DNA from: Pipra filicauda
Lineage: Eukaryota > Chordata > Aves > Passeriformes > Pipridae
DNA length: 64,000 nt
Direction of reading: 5' to 3'
NCBI RefSeq assembly: GCF_003945595.2
Contig: NW_024104303.1
Coordinates: forward strand, 529,083 to 593,082
Shown here in pieces: positions 19,101 to 32,800 of this stretch (positions are counted from its first letter, which is position 1; every line of letters begins with the position of its first letter). A program made the translations under genes and the position numbers. The notes under the pieces are model-generated. The model was not told the DNA's origin, did no database searches, and worked only from the letters and a program-made list of their open reading frames with translations.

Positions 19101-20952
19101 AGGACATAAGTTGTTTTGTTGAGCAGGTTCAAGCTGAGTTAAACAGTGGTGCCAAAGTCTACTTAAAGAATGTGTTTGGAGTCTAGCTTTATGAACAGAT
19201 GGCAACTCCAAATGAGGCAACCGTGTTTTTCTTTCTAGGTCCGCTATTGGCCTGGTGTGTGACCTTGGGCAAATGACTTGCTCTCATACTTCTTACTTTC
19301 ATTTGCTGGTTGGTTTTGATAAGGTTTTTGTGGTTATATCTTACAGCAAAGAGAGCAGTCTTTTGAAAACCTGGTCTTTCACTATTATCATAAAGTAGCT
19401 TTTATAAATCTGATTTATTTTTGTTTTATTGTACTGATAAAAATACCAAACACAACTTAATTACATTAATGACCTTTATAGAATTATAAAGAAGGAACAT
19501 CCTTCTTGGATTGTACAGCTCATTATACTTGCAGGTGTACTTTCTTACCTCCTAGATTTTTCTGGTGTGTTCTGTTAGCAGTGTACTGGTTTCTGCAGTG
19601 TCACCAAATGTGACAGATTGCAGGGGCAGTGTGCTTCCACTGGGCATGTAGGGGATGAGAGAATCATAAAGTGTAACATATAGTTTATATGATATTGGTG
19701 ACGTTCCATTTTAATCCCTGAACAAAATCCTACTTCAAAACTACCTTTAAGAGATCTCATCATGCAAGAAAAGTGCTTAGGCTGAAAAGCCTTCTGCTGA
19801 AGCATCTTGTCTCTGCTGATGGAGAAAAAGAATAGGATGAGCCTCAAAAAATAGACTATCCTGAGTTAGAAGGGACCCACAAGGATTGTTGAAGCCTGAC
19901 TCCTGGCTGGTATCTGTAGTGCACAGCACAGTGAGTACATGTCCTTTAGTGTTCTGAGAGCGGAGGAGCAAGTAAAAAAAAATTTTTACTTTCAAAATCC
20001 TTTGCAAAATGACTTTGCATTCCTTCCTGACTACCTATCCAGGCAGCTTTTCTTCCTCTTTAATGAGGGGTCTGGAGGATGCAGAACTTTCCTTGTGCTT
20101 TTTGCTTTACAAAATCTAGAGTTCTGCTGTGTGCTGCTTTACAAAATGCAGTCACCCAAATGAAAGTCCCAGGCCACTTTTTTTAGGCATAATTACAAAT
20201 TATAATGATCCGTCTCCTAGCAGTACAACTGGAGCAGGAGCTGTGAGATGCTTGTGTAACCCAGCTCTCCTACTCAAACAAATAGGTTTGCTGCAGAGCC
20301 AGTCTCCAAAATTCTCAAGGCTTTCCCATTGAAACAGGCTGCAGAACCCATATGGCACAAAGGTGCAGAGTCTGCTGTGATAACCTCAGTAACTGATACC
20401 TCTTTTCCAGGTGCTATGTTCTGTATCATATTGTAAACTAACATGTTAACAAAACAAAACTTACTAAATAAATAACGGCCTGGAGAGAGCGCTGTGCATC
20501 ACCAATACAGCTTTGTTTTCCAAAGTCTGTCCTATCTTCCTTACCTAGGAACTAGTTAGGATTAAAAGATGATCATAGCTTGATGTCTGCTAAGAGAAAG
20601 TAGATACAAGAAGTTAATTTACGCTGCAATAGAAAGCTTCACACAATAATAGAGAGTGAATGTGATTTATTAGGTAAAGGATTTAGGCTTGAGAGTCTGA
20701 ATTCAACTGGTTAGACCCTTTTAGTATAATGCCTAGTGTCATATGGCAACCTGTTCAATACAACAAAAATAAAATAAGGTGCCTGCTGGGAGCCTGTATT
20801 TGTAAGGGCGTGAGTGGAGGCTGCGTAAGATCATTTCAAGCTGTCAATTGTCTTGGTTCTAACTGTAATCCCTCTGTATTTTACCACTACCCAATGCCTC
20901 ATCCAAGAAGAAATAAATACCCCGGACTTATGGATTTTGCTATGAAAATAAC
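16191..20952. other. Intronic stretch, no gene seen
   Basis: Short ORFs only, including a 131-codon one at 18205-18600 that resembles no family I know. Short poly-T tracts and an AT-rich patch at 18085-18135 are present. No transposon could be named. Confidence 0.35.
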
Positions 20953-21262
20953 TACAGAGAATCACAGAATTACAAAATCAACTAGGTTGGAAAAGACCTC
21001 GGGTCCAATCTTTGACCTAACACCACCTTGTCTACTAGACCATGGCCCTCAGTGCCACATCCAGCCTCTTCTTAAACACCTCGAGGGACAGTGACTCCAC
21101 CACCTCCCTGGGCAGCCCATTCCAATGCCCAGTCACACTCTCTGTAAAGAACTTCTTCCTAATGTCTAACCTAAACCTCCCCTGGTACAGCTTAAAACTG
21201 TGCCCTCTTGTTCTGCTGGTGGTTGTCTGGGAGAAGAGACCGATACCCACACGGCCTACCCA
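20953..21262 (-). mobile_element. CR1 3' end fragment (ORF2 C-terminus and 3' UTR)
   Basis: The left edge AGAATCACAGAATTAC is the reversed CR1 terminus. On the minus strand, the frame 21250-21035 reads [20 protein letters not shown], the conserved ORF2 C-terminal segment. The copy is 5'-truncated at about 21262 and carries stops upstream, so it is inactive. Confidence 0.9.
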
Positions 21263-24200
21263 AGAGCTTTAGCTTTTGCCATGTTCTCACTCATGGCAGT
21301 GGCAGCTGCACTTTTTCCTGCTGTATTTATCTGTGTCAGGGCCACCAGTGTTCTGCATAATGGGAGCACTGATAGCCTGAACATAATGCTAGACCAGTGT
21401 GCTCCAAAGGGCCAAAAGGCCTCCCTGGCTTTCATACTGTGAGGAGTGTAGTGTAGTGATACTTCCAGGACTGATCTGGGCTGGTAACCACAAAGCCAAC
21501 ACTTTTTTTGTCTTTGTGCAGCGATGAAGCATCAGTGCCAGCCAGGTCAGTTGGTTTAGGTGATCAGACTGTGCTCAGTATGGAATTGGCTCACTGGCAG
21601 ATGATGTATTGTCCCTGTAAATCATACAGTCAAAATTTGTTCAGTCCTATGCTGTTTCTGAATTTAGTCCATTTTCAACCACGTCAGTCCAGAAGCATAG
21701 TTGTCTTCTTTTCTGTTCTTCATGAATGGCTTCCTACTGAATTAAGCTACTCATAGGTAACTGAGAGTTTCTGGAGTTGCTTGTTAAGAACTTTGTTCAT
21801 GTATTATTTTGGTTTAATATGTGTGATTGTTTATTATGCCATGTAATTTGACATATTGTCCAGAAAAGTGGAGTTGCTGAGTTGCTATTTGTGATCATTA
21901 TATTTCTAAGGCAGGGCCATTAGCTGTTCTTAGTATGGGCTTGTGCTCAGCAATGCACTAAATTAAACTGATGAATACTACATTGTTGTGTTGTTCATAT
22001 TGCCCTGCCACTTGTAAATTGTGGGATTTAATTATGTTCTAATTATTGTTTTTATATTGCTACAGTAATACTATCAGGCATTCATATTAAATTCAGCACA
22101 AACTGTACTGCTTGTAATGATCAAAGCTAATCTTTAGACAGGTCAGACTTGTTTTATTAGTCAAACTAAAGGAATGGATGTACAATGATCCAGTGTATTT
22201 CATCAGATGAGAAAGATATTTTTTCAAATGTGTCTCAGACTCTTAAATTCCAAGATTTGTTTTCAAAAGCCCTTGATGGGAAGCCCACAAAAAATCAGAT
22301 CCACTGAAAATATATTTTTGACATGATTTTTCATGTTGGAAGGCCAGATCTTTGTTTACCCTGCAGACTACTCTCTTATCTCTTACACTAGGTAGAAAGA
22401 AGACTGAATTACCATTAGTGGGCTGGTTTAGTACAATACTATAGAAATGAGCAATTGCAAGCAATTCTGAAATATTAAATCATCTTTAAGAACCGTTTCT
22501 TAAAGCTTCATAGTTAGGAGGTCCTTAACATCCCATTGTATCTCATGGTTGACAGGTAAAGTATTTCCAGAAGTGTTTTTTTCCTTCAACAAAAATAGGT
22601 AAAAGGGACTGTTACTATTTTGTAACATTTTGTATACTACAGTGTTCCATAGAGTCATTGTCACATTATTGCTCTGAAGGAACCTGCAACACTGCTAGCA
22701 GATACTTTTTTCAGATCTGTAAACATGGGAGAACGTGTATGGGTATGATAGCAGAGAAGGCTGATACTCAGTCTAAGAAAACTGAAATAGAAAATTAACT
22801 TGAAATTCTAACAAGTAAGAATATGTTTACCTACAAAAAGACATTGCATTACTTTAAGAAGGTGTTAAATTGATTGTAAATTTGTCCTCACGGGGTAGTT
22901 TTGTGCTATTCTGTGCTTCTTTTTACCTCCATGTTGGGAAAACAAAGCATGCTTCAGTTCTTATTCTCTGCTTAGGGCAACTGTAGCTAAAATGAGAATT
23001 TGTCTTTATACTCAAAGTTTGTTCCTGAAGATCTTTTCTGTGTTTATGCTGGTGTTTCAACTCAAAGTAGACAGTAGAATAACAGTAGGGGTTGGTTTAG
23101 ATTTCCAGGTTACTGAGGCCTGGATCAGTGAGCTGCTTCCTTGTATTCCTCATAGATGTCCCCTTTCCTCTGTTGATTTCATTATACATTCACTTAAAAA
23201 AAGTAGTTGAACCAATTCCCTTCTTTGGGTTGCTGCCTGCACTTTGGAATCTGTTCCAGCAAAGTCTCATCTTTTAATGCTCCTGTGAACAGTAGTACAG
23301 CAGCACACCATTTGCACTCTAGCCTAATTCATCTGATAATGTCTTAGAACCCAAAACATTATGAAGTCTTAAGTAGACAAGAAGCATAAAGCTTGATGTA
23401 ATGTTTCCTGCATTTTTTTCAGTGAAGCTGTTCTGTAACATCTGCCTGATAGCTGAATAAACCACGCAATTAATCTAACAATCCTAATGATAAAGGGACA
23501 GAGCAGAAGCGAGCATATAAAGTTACCCCTTACTCCTTAGCAGCCATATGTTGAAATCTCTTTTGGGCAAGGCACATTTCAGGGGTGGAGTATGCAGTTT
23601 CACGGCCTAGATAGAGTATCTCTGCCACACAGGTGAAATATGAGTCAGTATATTGAAAGACTGCTGTCAACAGTTTAGTTTTATGTGTCCAACCTGCCAC
23701 AGGTAACATCTGTTCTGAGGAGGTTTTCAGGGTATTAGGTCTTTAGGCTTAAGGGGTTTTGAATGGGTACCTGTGTATTAGAAATCAAGGTTATATTCTG
23801 CCTCCATGGATATGTCTCCTGAAAAATTGGTGATTACATCAAAGACACAAGCTTTGAATAAAATCTGTAAAGATGTAAAGGGAACCAGAACAGCTACATA
23901 CTGCATCTACGTACCTCTCCATAGAGGTAACCTGCTTCATGAAATTACACTGGAATAGTACAGTTTGCATCAGGCCATTTTGGAGGCATCCTTACGGTTT
24001 TATTGTATTCACAAGATTTAGCAATATGTTTATAGTAAAGTAAATCTCAGTTAACCCATTAGGGAGGTCTGAATGGATTTCTGAAAGTTATCTGTTGTGG
24101 AAATGTATTGACATGACCCTTTTACTGCTGCAAGCTTAATTTAACTGGTTCTGTTCAATACAGTGATTGAACAGATATAGTTGAATCTGAATGTATGCTT

Positions 24201-26627
24201 GCATTGCAAGTTAGGTCTTTATTTTTACATATTTAGGGTGTTGCAAATTTTGTCTGTTGGTTTGACTAATTTTTTTTTCTTTTAGTAATTACTGGAAAAT
24301 ATAGTGCCAGTGTCCATATTCATTTTACAATAAAGAAGTTAGAGCTGAAAGAAACAGAAGAATGATGGTGCTTAGCAGAATTTGGAAAATCCTGATTTTC
24401 TGGCAGTAGTAGATTATTCCACTGTAATTATAACTGGTGTATTCAGAATTTGAAGTTTCTCCTGTATTTTATCAAGTTCTTTATAGTGACCATGTTCTCT
24501 AAATTTATATATCACTTAATAAACCACACTTTTCATACCAGTTTAAGCAGGTGTATTAAATAATGAATCACAAAGAAGTGTGTTTTATCTTGAATTCCCA
24601 TGTGTGTCACATCAGTCTGGCTCTGGCCTAAATGGACCTAATGTCCTTTTATTTTAGAGTAAACAGGTGAAGAATTGCATGATAGGTTCTGGTCTTACAG
24701 GCTTTATAACTTGTAATATGTTGTCCTGTTCTTAAAACAGGAAGTCCACAAGGAAAATAATCCTCTAATTGCATGTACTCCCATACATATGCAATAATTT
24801 AATAACTGAACCCGTCTGAACATGGTGATATAAAGGACAGCAAATGTAGGTGGTTTACACTATCTTTGTTTGTTTGCTTGATTGTTTTCCATGGTTGAAG
24901 CTAGGGTTAGAAACTCAATAGAGACAAAATGGGGTGTAGCCAGCAGTCTTTGCTTTAGTGCCTGCTGTCAGCCTTCTGAATTGATGTTTAGCTGACAGTT
25001 AAACCAAAGCCTGGTGCAGTTTCTGGATGAGTGAAGCAGAGGAGAAAGGAAAAAAAGCACAAGGCAAATGAAGAGGGTGTTTTGAAAGGAAGACAGGAAT
25101 AGAAGGGATATAAATTACTCATAGAGAAAGAACAAAAGAGGGAAGCATTTTGGAATCTTTGTCTGATCTTACAGCATCACTGAGATATATGTAGCATACG
25201 AAGCAGTATGGGAGAAACTGTCTATTAATTACCATCTCATTGGCTGTAATAATGATATCTGCAGATACACCTCCAATGTTTTGCACCTTGATTCTCCTTA
25301 GATATTACTGGTGACTCCTAAAGAAATATCTCGAGTTGAAGTTTCAAGTCTTGCAGGAACCAGAGTAATGATTTTCAAGTTAGTGGCTCCCTCAAAAACT
25401 GCTTGCTTCGAAACTTGGTTGTTTGGCTTGCTTGGGTTCTCACTTATTTTTCTAAAGGACTTCAATCCCTGCCATGTTAGGATAGGGATTCAGCCTTCTC
25501 AGTCTGTCACCTGGGTGGCATTCTTTTCAGAGAACAGATGTATTATTTGGGAGTACTCTTGGATTCTGTGGTGATTGCTGCGTCAAAAATTTTGATGGCA
25601 TCTGCCTCTCTCATAGCAGATACTGTGTGTGATACAGCTGGGTGTACTCTAATAATTTGGGACTGGATCAAGACCATAAGTGTATGGAATGCATTAAGTG
25701 GCAAAAGATGTAATTGAAATGGGATAAAGAATAGCAAGGTAGCAATGCAATTTCCTAATCACTTATATATGAAGCAATCAAAACGATGAAAGCATCCTAA
25801 TGGGCAGTAGGTCTAAGGCTGTTTTGGCTTAATGCTAATTTAGGAATAAATTACAAGTGCTAAAATTTGTGTGAATTTAATCAGCATTCTCAGTATTGTT
25901 AAAGATTCTATCAAATGGATAAAATGAAATGTTAGAATAAATATAATAAAGCTATGTAATAGAAGTGCTAAATATGTAGCGGAAAAAAAGTATCTCAGCA
26001 TCATTATTTTTTGCATGTTGAAGCATGTGCGTTTCTAGCAGGAAGGAGGAGAGGGAAGGAGATACAGAACCTGGGCATGGGGACATTCTACAATATAACA
26101 TATACTTTTTTTTCTGTTATGATGTGAGACTGCATTTAGGCTGTGGTCTGGATGAATGGGTGAAAAGCCTGGTGCTGATCCAAGTGCTTCCCATTTGGAA
26201 GACTGTACAGAAGCGAGGGGAAGGCTGTGGTAGGATAGAAAACTCAGGTGCTCATCATCTTCTAAGAATAAGCAGTAAGTGATGTTTTGAGAGGATATTC
26301 TTTATTGTTGTTTTTCTACAGTTAAATACAATTAGCTTGAATGTATGAATTATGACTTGGATATGGTTCTCCAGATTATCTGCAAATATTGTATCTTGAA
26401 GACTTCTTGGATTTTCTTTTAAGACAGTGTTTCAGCAGCAGAATATTTATGCATAGTAAAGTGCCAAATATTCAGATTCTCAAATTGGGGTTGACCTGTT
26501 AAAAGAATATGATAGAAGACTCAGATTAAGTGCGGGTAGTACAGATAGTACAGGGTTGTTTACTCCAATGACTTCTCCACCATTGTGCTGGCTTTCCTGC
26601 TCACCTGTTTTCTCTCTTCAGTGATCT

Positions 26628-26802
26628 GGGTTTTGGGGTGGTTTTTTGTTGTTTTTTTTGGTTTTTTTTTTTCATTTCTTCCTCAGGGCTGAGTCTTGAG
26701 GTGCTGAGGTTTTTTGTGGTTATTGGGGTTTTATTCTGGGGATTTTTTTGTTGCTTTGGGTTTTTTTGTTGTTGTTTTTGGAGGTTTTTTTGTTTGTTTG
26801 CT
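26628..26802. repeat. T/G-rich low-complexity tract
   Basis: Runs of 5 to 13 T separated by single or double G, with very few A or C. In the sense RNA of MOB3B this would be a long U/G-rich segment. Confidence 0.8.
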
Positions 26803-29800
26803 ATAATTACTCTGAACCAACTTCTACTTCTGGTGTCTTAAGTGTCATGTGAGTGTGTGAGTCGTATGCAATATTACTTTGAGGGAATAGGAATCTTTCT
26901 GGTATATAGGTCATATGTATGTGTTCAGTGGTATACTGGAGGTGCTGTGAATCCCTCCACTGCTGTAATCATTGTAAACACCTGTTGCTTTGTACATGTC
27001 TTTGATAAGACAGTCTGTCCTGCAGTGTATGTTCCCCAGATCTACACTTAGTTAACAAGTGCCAAGATTTGGGACTGCCTTTTAGCAGTTTCCGCTAAAA
27101 TTCTTCTGTGAAGTCATAGGATGAGGTGTGGTGTAAAATGGCCTTAAGGTTTCAAGGATTCATGAGAAAACATCATCACAGAACTTCCCTACTGACATTT
27201 TTATTATTCCACCAAGTAAAAGTTTTTAAAGGTGTTGCTCTGTTTGGGGCCTGAGATAGGTGAAGACCTTCCTGTTGAGTCACAGCATGTGCTACACACA
27301 AAAAATGTACAAGTAGAAACAAGAAGCTATTAGGTTTCCTTTTTAATTGGTTAGAAATTGTTGGGGATATGGTGTGGAAAACATGCTGCATAAACTAGTT
27401 CTGTAGGAGGAATCTTAGCCACCTGACAACTCCCACATTCAAACTGTGCCAGCTACCTAGTCAGTTTTTGATAAAAATCAGCAATTGGCTCTTGGTTAAA
27501 GCTAAACTGAGCAGTACCAGGCTGTGGGGAACCCTGTAGTGGAAAGCGGAGTCCTTCAAATGGACCTTTCAGAGATTGTCAGCCGTGCTTTCCCTGTGTG
27601 CTGGCAGCTGTGGCTGCACGAGTACGAGAAGTGCTCATTCATTTTGCTTCAGAGTAAACTGCTTGCTGTGGTTGTAGGGAAGAGAACCCATCTTAACCCT
27701 CCCTGCTGGTTACTTTCATATGTTGAATGGATAATGATTTTTGTTCCTTTTTTTTTTTCTGTAATATTGGGTATTAACTAGCCACAGCTGTGGGCAACTT
27801 GGTTTGAGAAGGGAGATTATTAACTTTCACTGAAGGAAGTTTTCCTCTTTTCATACTTGGTCCTGTATATCTATCACATTAAATCTTTTGTGTGCATGGT
27901 TAGAAGCAGAGATAGTGCTGTATGAGAGTTACTCTAACCAGAAGCTGTAAAGACTAATCAAACACTGTACTTCTTCCTATAAAGTGCTTACGACAGGGAT
28001 AAACTTAAAAAAAAAACAACACCCAAACCTTCCTTCCAGATCAGTTTGTGATTAGTTTTGTTTGCTGTGTTAAATGCCTTCTGAAGTACAATACGGGTTA
28101 AGCAGTATGCAGAAAAGGCTTTGAAAGTAGTTTAGTTCACTAAAAAAGCAGAGTCATAAACTGGTCACTTTTCAGTGTATAGAGGGAAGAAGACAGTTCC
28201 ACAGATCTTCTCTAGAACATACTGCTAGCGCATTGGTCCTCTAGTGCTGGTACTTTATGGTCTGTGCAGAGTTATCCAGTCAATATGGTTCTGGCTAGTT
28301 AATGTCTGCTAAACTGCATTAAAGGGCAGCACATTCTTTTTTCTGTCCTAAACTCTCTCCAGGTGAACAATCCTCCTTACAGCAACAGTTGTATAGTGAA
28401 TTGGAGAGGAGGCTGGCAGTCCTTGGAGGAGGTAGTTACTACTCTTAACTGTCCTTTCCAATGCTAATTGTTTAATATATCATGTTTCTGACTTCCTTTA
28501 CTTGCTTTTGTATTTCAGGTATCACAGTTGGCAAAGAAAACAGGTTTTTTCCTCCAGTGAGTACTGCAAGACTACTGATTTAGAGCTCTGGAGTGTGGAT
28601 GATTGCCCTGCCCCAGGTATTCTATTTGGCAGATTCTCTGTTTTTCCCCCTGTGTATATTAGTAGGTCTTTTTGGCCAAATGGTAAGGTTGAACATGCTA
28701 AAGGTGCAGGGTGGTGATCAGAATTGTTCTCTATAGAAAAATCTCTTCGACCATCAAGTCAGTTTAGACCTGCGAGTTAAGACAAACATACAAATCAACA
28801 CTATGGATGATTTATTTCTTTGAATTTTGGAAGCACAGTTCCCACAACTAGACACTTATGACCCCACCATCACTTGCAGAGGCTATGCCACGTGACTGCA
28901 TGTTGCTAAAGCATCATATCACTTGCCAAGTTGCAGGCTACCACCAGGCCCTTGACCTACAAAACCATCATCTCTCAGATCTGTGAAATATTTTGCATTC
29001 TTCAAAAGATGGGTACAAATACCTTGACTTTATGTCTCCTTGGTATGAGTTTGAAAATGTCCATGATCAACTGTAGTTGCTGCCATTCTTCCCATCTGCT
29101 ATATTGAGTGCTTTGATCCAAACCACAGGAAACAGATTTCTTCTGTTGTTTCATTCACTTAGCTTTTCTGATACGCAAAGCTGTGTTTTAAGGTTAATGC
29201 ATTGGATGCTATATCTGCTGAAGCTCTATTTCAGGACAAGGTTTTAGATTTATGGTATAAATAATTGGAAGATATTCACAATTAAATTATCACTTTTGAG
29301 TTACTTACAGTCAGTTCGAGGGGCTGCACTCCCACATGATTTTAGGCAAACTTTTTTTCTCAGAAACAGGGAGCTAGGGGTAATATTTTGCATCTGAAAA
29401 TCATTGTGCACATGTTGAGAGTTATCAGTTTGCCAGAAAGGGTGCAGCACACCAGCTGAACTTGTCATAGCCTCCTTGCAGATCTTTGCTTTGGAAAACA
29501 CCTCTGATATCATGAACTTCTTAGGACAGTCGCTGAGGCTTTATGTCACCAACCTGCCTCTCTGCTGTCCCTCCGGCCACATTAACTTGAGCTTTGGTGG
29601 GAGAGGCCAGGCTAAGGCTAAGGGGTCTGAATGGGTATCAGCTGACCTTTTTGCATCTTGTTTTCCATGTCTGTGCTTGCAGGAAGTCCTGTTTTCTTCA
29701 TGGAGTGTTAGTTATTTGTTTCTGCCAGCAGAGTGTTTGTAACTTGATTCTGACATTGTATCTCTGGTTTTTTGTGTGCTTTCACTGGACAAGAAAATGA

Positions 29801-32800
29801 GTGGTTTTATTTGAAATGTCACTGAGATGGAACATATTATTTAGACTTCTTAAAGCAGAACATATACGTGGTTTCCTAAAGCTAAGATTTAGACCAAAAA
29901 TAAAACTGAGTTTGGCCACTGCATGCAGAGTACGGCACTTGAAGTTCTAGGGCATAAACTACTGGCTTCTAGCAGATAAGCCAGTTTTATTGCCTTGTAC
30001 AGGAGGCCCTGACATGAGGTCTAAGAACACATTTTTGTGTGTGCTTATTTTGCTATTCCCTACCGTTCATATGAACTGACTGGCATTTTTTCTACAGATG
30101 TGAGTGAACTTAGTTTTAGGCTTTTAAATAGGAATTGTGTGGATGATGGTGTAGGTTTGATAGTGTAGGAGTGAGCAAGAAATCCTATTTTAATGCTCTC
30201 AGTGTCTACTCAATTGTGCCAGTGCTTTTAAAAGCCAGAATGTACATTTAGGAATTAAGCTGAGCAGAACAAAGAGATTTTTGAAGAGTAACCACAGTTT
30301 AATTTCACCTGTCTTTTGTGTACTGTTTTCAAAGGAAGGAAGGATAGCGGTTCTCTGTTGCAGCAAATGCTTCAGTGTTCATACTGCAAAAGCATATCAA
30401 CCATCCGCTGTTGTGGTGAGGTCTCCATCCACAGAGACTGAGAGATTTGGGCAGTGGCAGAGTTAGTGAGGTGGTTCTGTTGCTGCTCATGCTGCATTAA
30501 GCTGACCCACTCAATCCACCAGTATGGTCAGCTGCAGGTATACAAGAGCTATGACTGTAGCAGCAGCTGAGGAGACAAGGCACATGCAAGTCAAAAAGCC
30601 TTTGCTTTGGCAGTGGTGGAAGGATGTAGCAGGTCACAGGAGCTTGATAATTGAAGGCAGAGGCTGTTTGTGTACTTAGAGAGAATGTGGTTTAGTGACT
30701 GTGCTTGCACGTGTGCTAGCCACAGCTCAGAGTAGTAAAAGCCTGTGAACCAGGAAGAGAACTGGAAAAACCTGAGTGTGTAATAAAAAAATAGGATTGA
30801 AGGGGACTGTCAGAACTCCACGCTTCACTGTGATCTGTCACCATGTCAGACTTCAGCCTCTGTAGTTACTTGAGCTAAAGGGAGTTTCCCATGTGCTTTA
30901 AAGGTTTGGGAGGTCTTAAATTATCATGGCAAACACTGTGATTCACTTAAATGGCTGTGGCTAAATAACCACTCCCATGAGGTTTTATTCCATCTGTCTC
31001 ACTCTCTGCCTTCAACACAGACCTTTCCTTATGTTGTCCTTTTCCCTGTTCTATGTGGCCAAACATGGGATCAAAGAAGTTGATTGGGATGAAAAATTGG
31101 TGGTTTGTTTAATTATTGTGGTTTACATCTGAGTCTCATATAGCTCACTGCAAGGGGATATATAGGTGCCTGGGCTAGGCATCATATGGGAAATCACAAG
31201 AAGGTAGGAACATGAAAGGGGAGAAGGGGAAGCTGGACTGAGTCTTCAGGAAAAAAAATGTAGTCATATGTACCCCTGCATGACTATCAGCTATCAGTCT
31301 ATAAGAATCAAGACCTTAAATTCCTGGATGACAGGGGAGCAGAGGCTGAACTTCAGTGTACTGTAAGTCATGTATTTTTTGCAGCTTCTTTACTGTAGTT
31401 CTGAGAGATACCTATTTCAGTTCACCTTAAACTGTATGCTACAGTAAGTCCATGTTACTGACTAGATTGCCTTGAATGTTGTAACAATATAAACTTCTAG
31501 TGAAGAAGTGCCAGGGTACTTAGAGTATCTTCATGGTGATCAGTGTACTTTTACAGAACTTCAGATGAGATGTAATTGGATTTAATACTTGTAAAAGGCA
31601 CTGGAATGATACTGGTTGAGAGGTCAATTCTCTGTTAAAACACAGTTATTTCCCATTTTAAAAAACATGCTTCAATTGCATTAAAAAAATAGCACTTATC
31701 ATCTAAGATTTGAATAGTTATAACTGATTCTGCTGCTGTCAAACAGCTTCATCATAGAAATTACCTCTGTTGAAGTCACTTCTAATTGTTTTGTATAACC
31801 AGTTTTCCTAAAAGGAAAGAGTGGCTTCTTTTTGTAGTCTGTATAGAAGGGAACCAGGAACTTTGTTGAAAGAAGTGAAATTAAATTGTTGCAAATAAAG
31901 CACTGGGGCACAAAAATGCAGTTGTTCTACCTAACGTTGCCTAACATGTTCATGGAAAATATGATGATGCTATATTGTTTTTGTGGTTCTTAGTTAAAGT
32001 AATCCCAGTAGCTTTAGAGAAAAGGAAATTGCCTCTCAACCAGCATCACTCCTGAAAGAATATGGAGTGGCGACTTAGATTTTGGAGAGAAAAATGTAAA
32101 CATCAGATGATGCAGAGTGAGTTTTCTTAATGTCCTGCTGGATAGACAGTTCACTCTATGTTTGGTTCTGGAGAAGTCATGTTTTCTCACTTTCTGGGTT
32201 AATAAAACAAGAATTATATCAGCTACCTTCCCAGCAGATATCTAAAGCTTGTGTATTGCTTGCTAGACTGCTGTGATGAAAGGTATGTGTCTGTAAACAG
32301 TGTGTCATTTAGCACTCTTGTTACCCATTATCTAATAGAAAATATATTACAAAATGATATAGTATGCTTTTAATTCAGGTATTTGACTCAGATATGATGG
32401 CAATCACAGTGTGTGGTTTGCTGTGGATTTTTTTTTTAGTGGAATCTGCATGGACAGGACTGGTTTATTATTTCCAGATGTATATCTGATATTTAGACTG
32501 AATTGCTGTTTCTGTATGTGCATAAGGCTGGCGACAATATTGATCACTGTTGTGCTGATGCCATGGATGGAGCTTGTGAGGTCTGATTCTCCGTTCTAAG
32601 CATCTCCTAATCTGTGCTTACAATTCTCATTCATGGCTCTGCCAGCAGGGAAATTCACCCAATTGTATTATTTTTGTTTTGGAATAGTCCATCAGGAAAA
32701 GATGTTGATGACTGTCACAAGCTTTCAGAAATACATTGCTCTGAAAAGAAAGAAAAGAAACTGAATGATTGGAAGGAGTTACCTCTCTGAGCTGCCCCTA

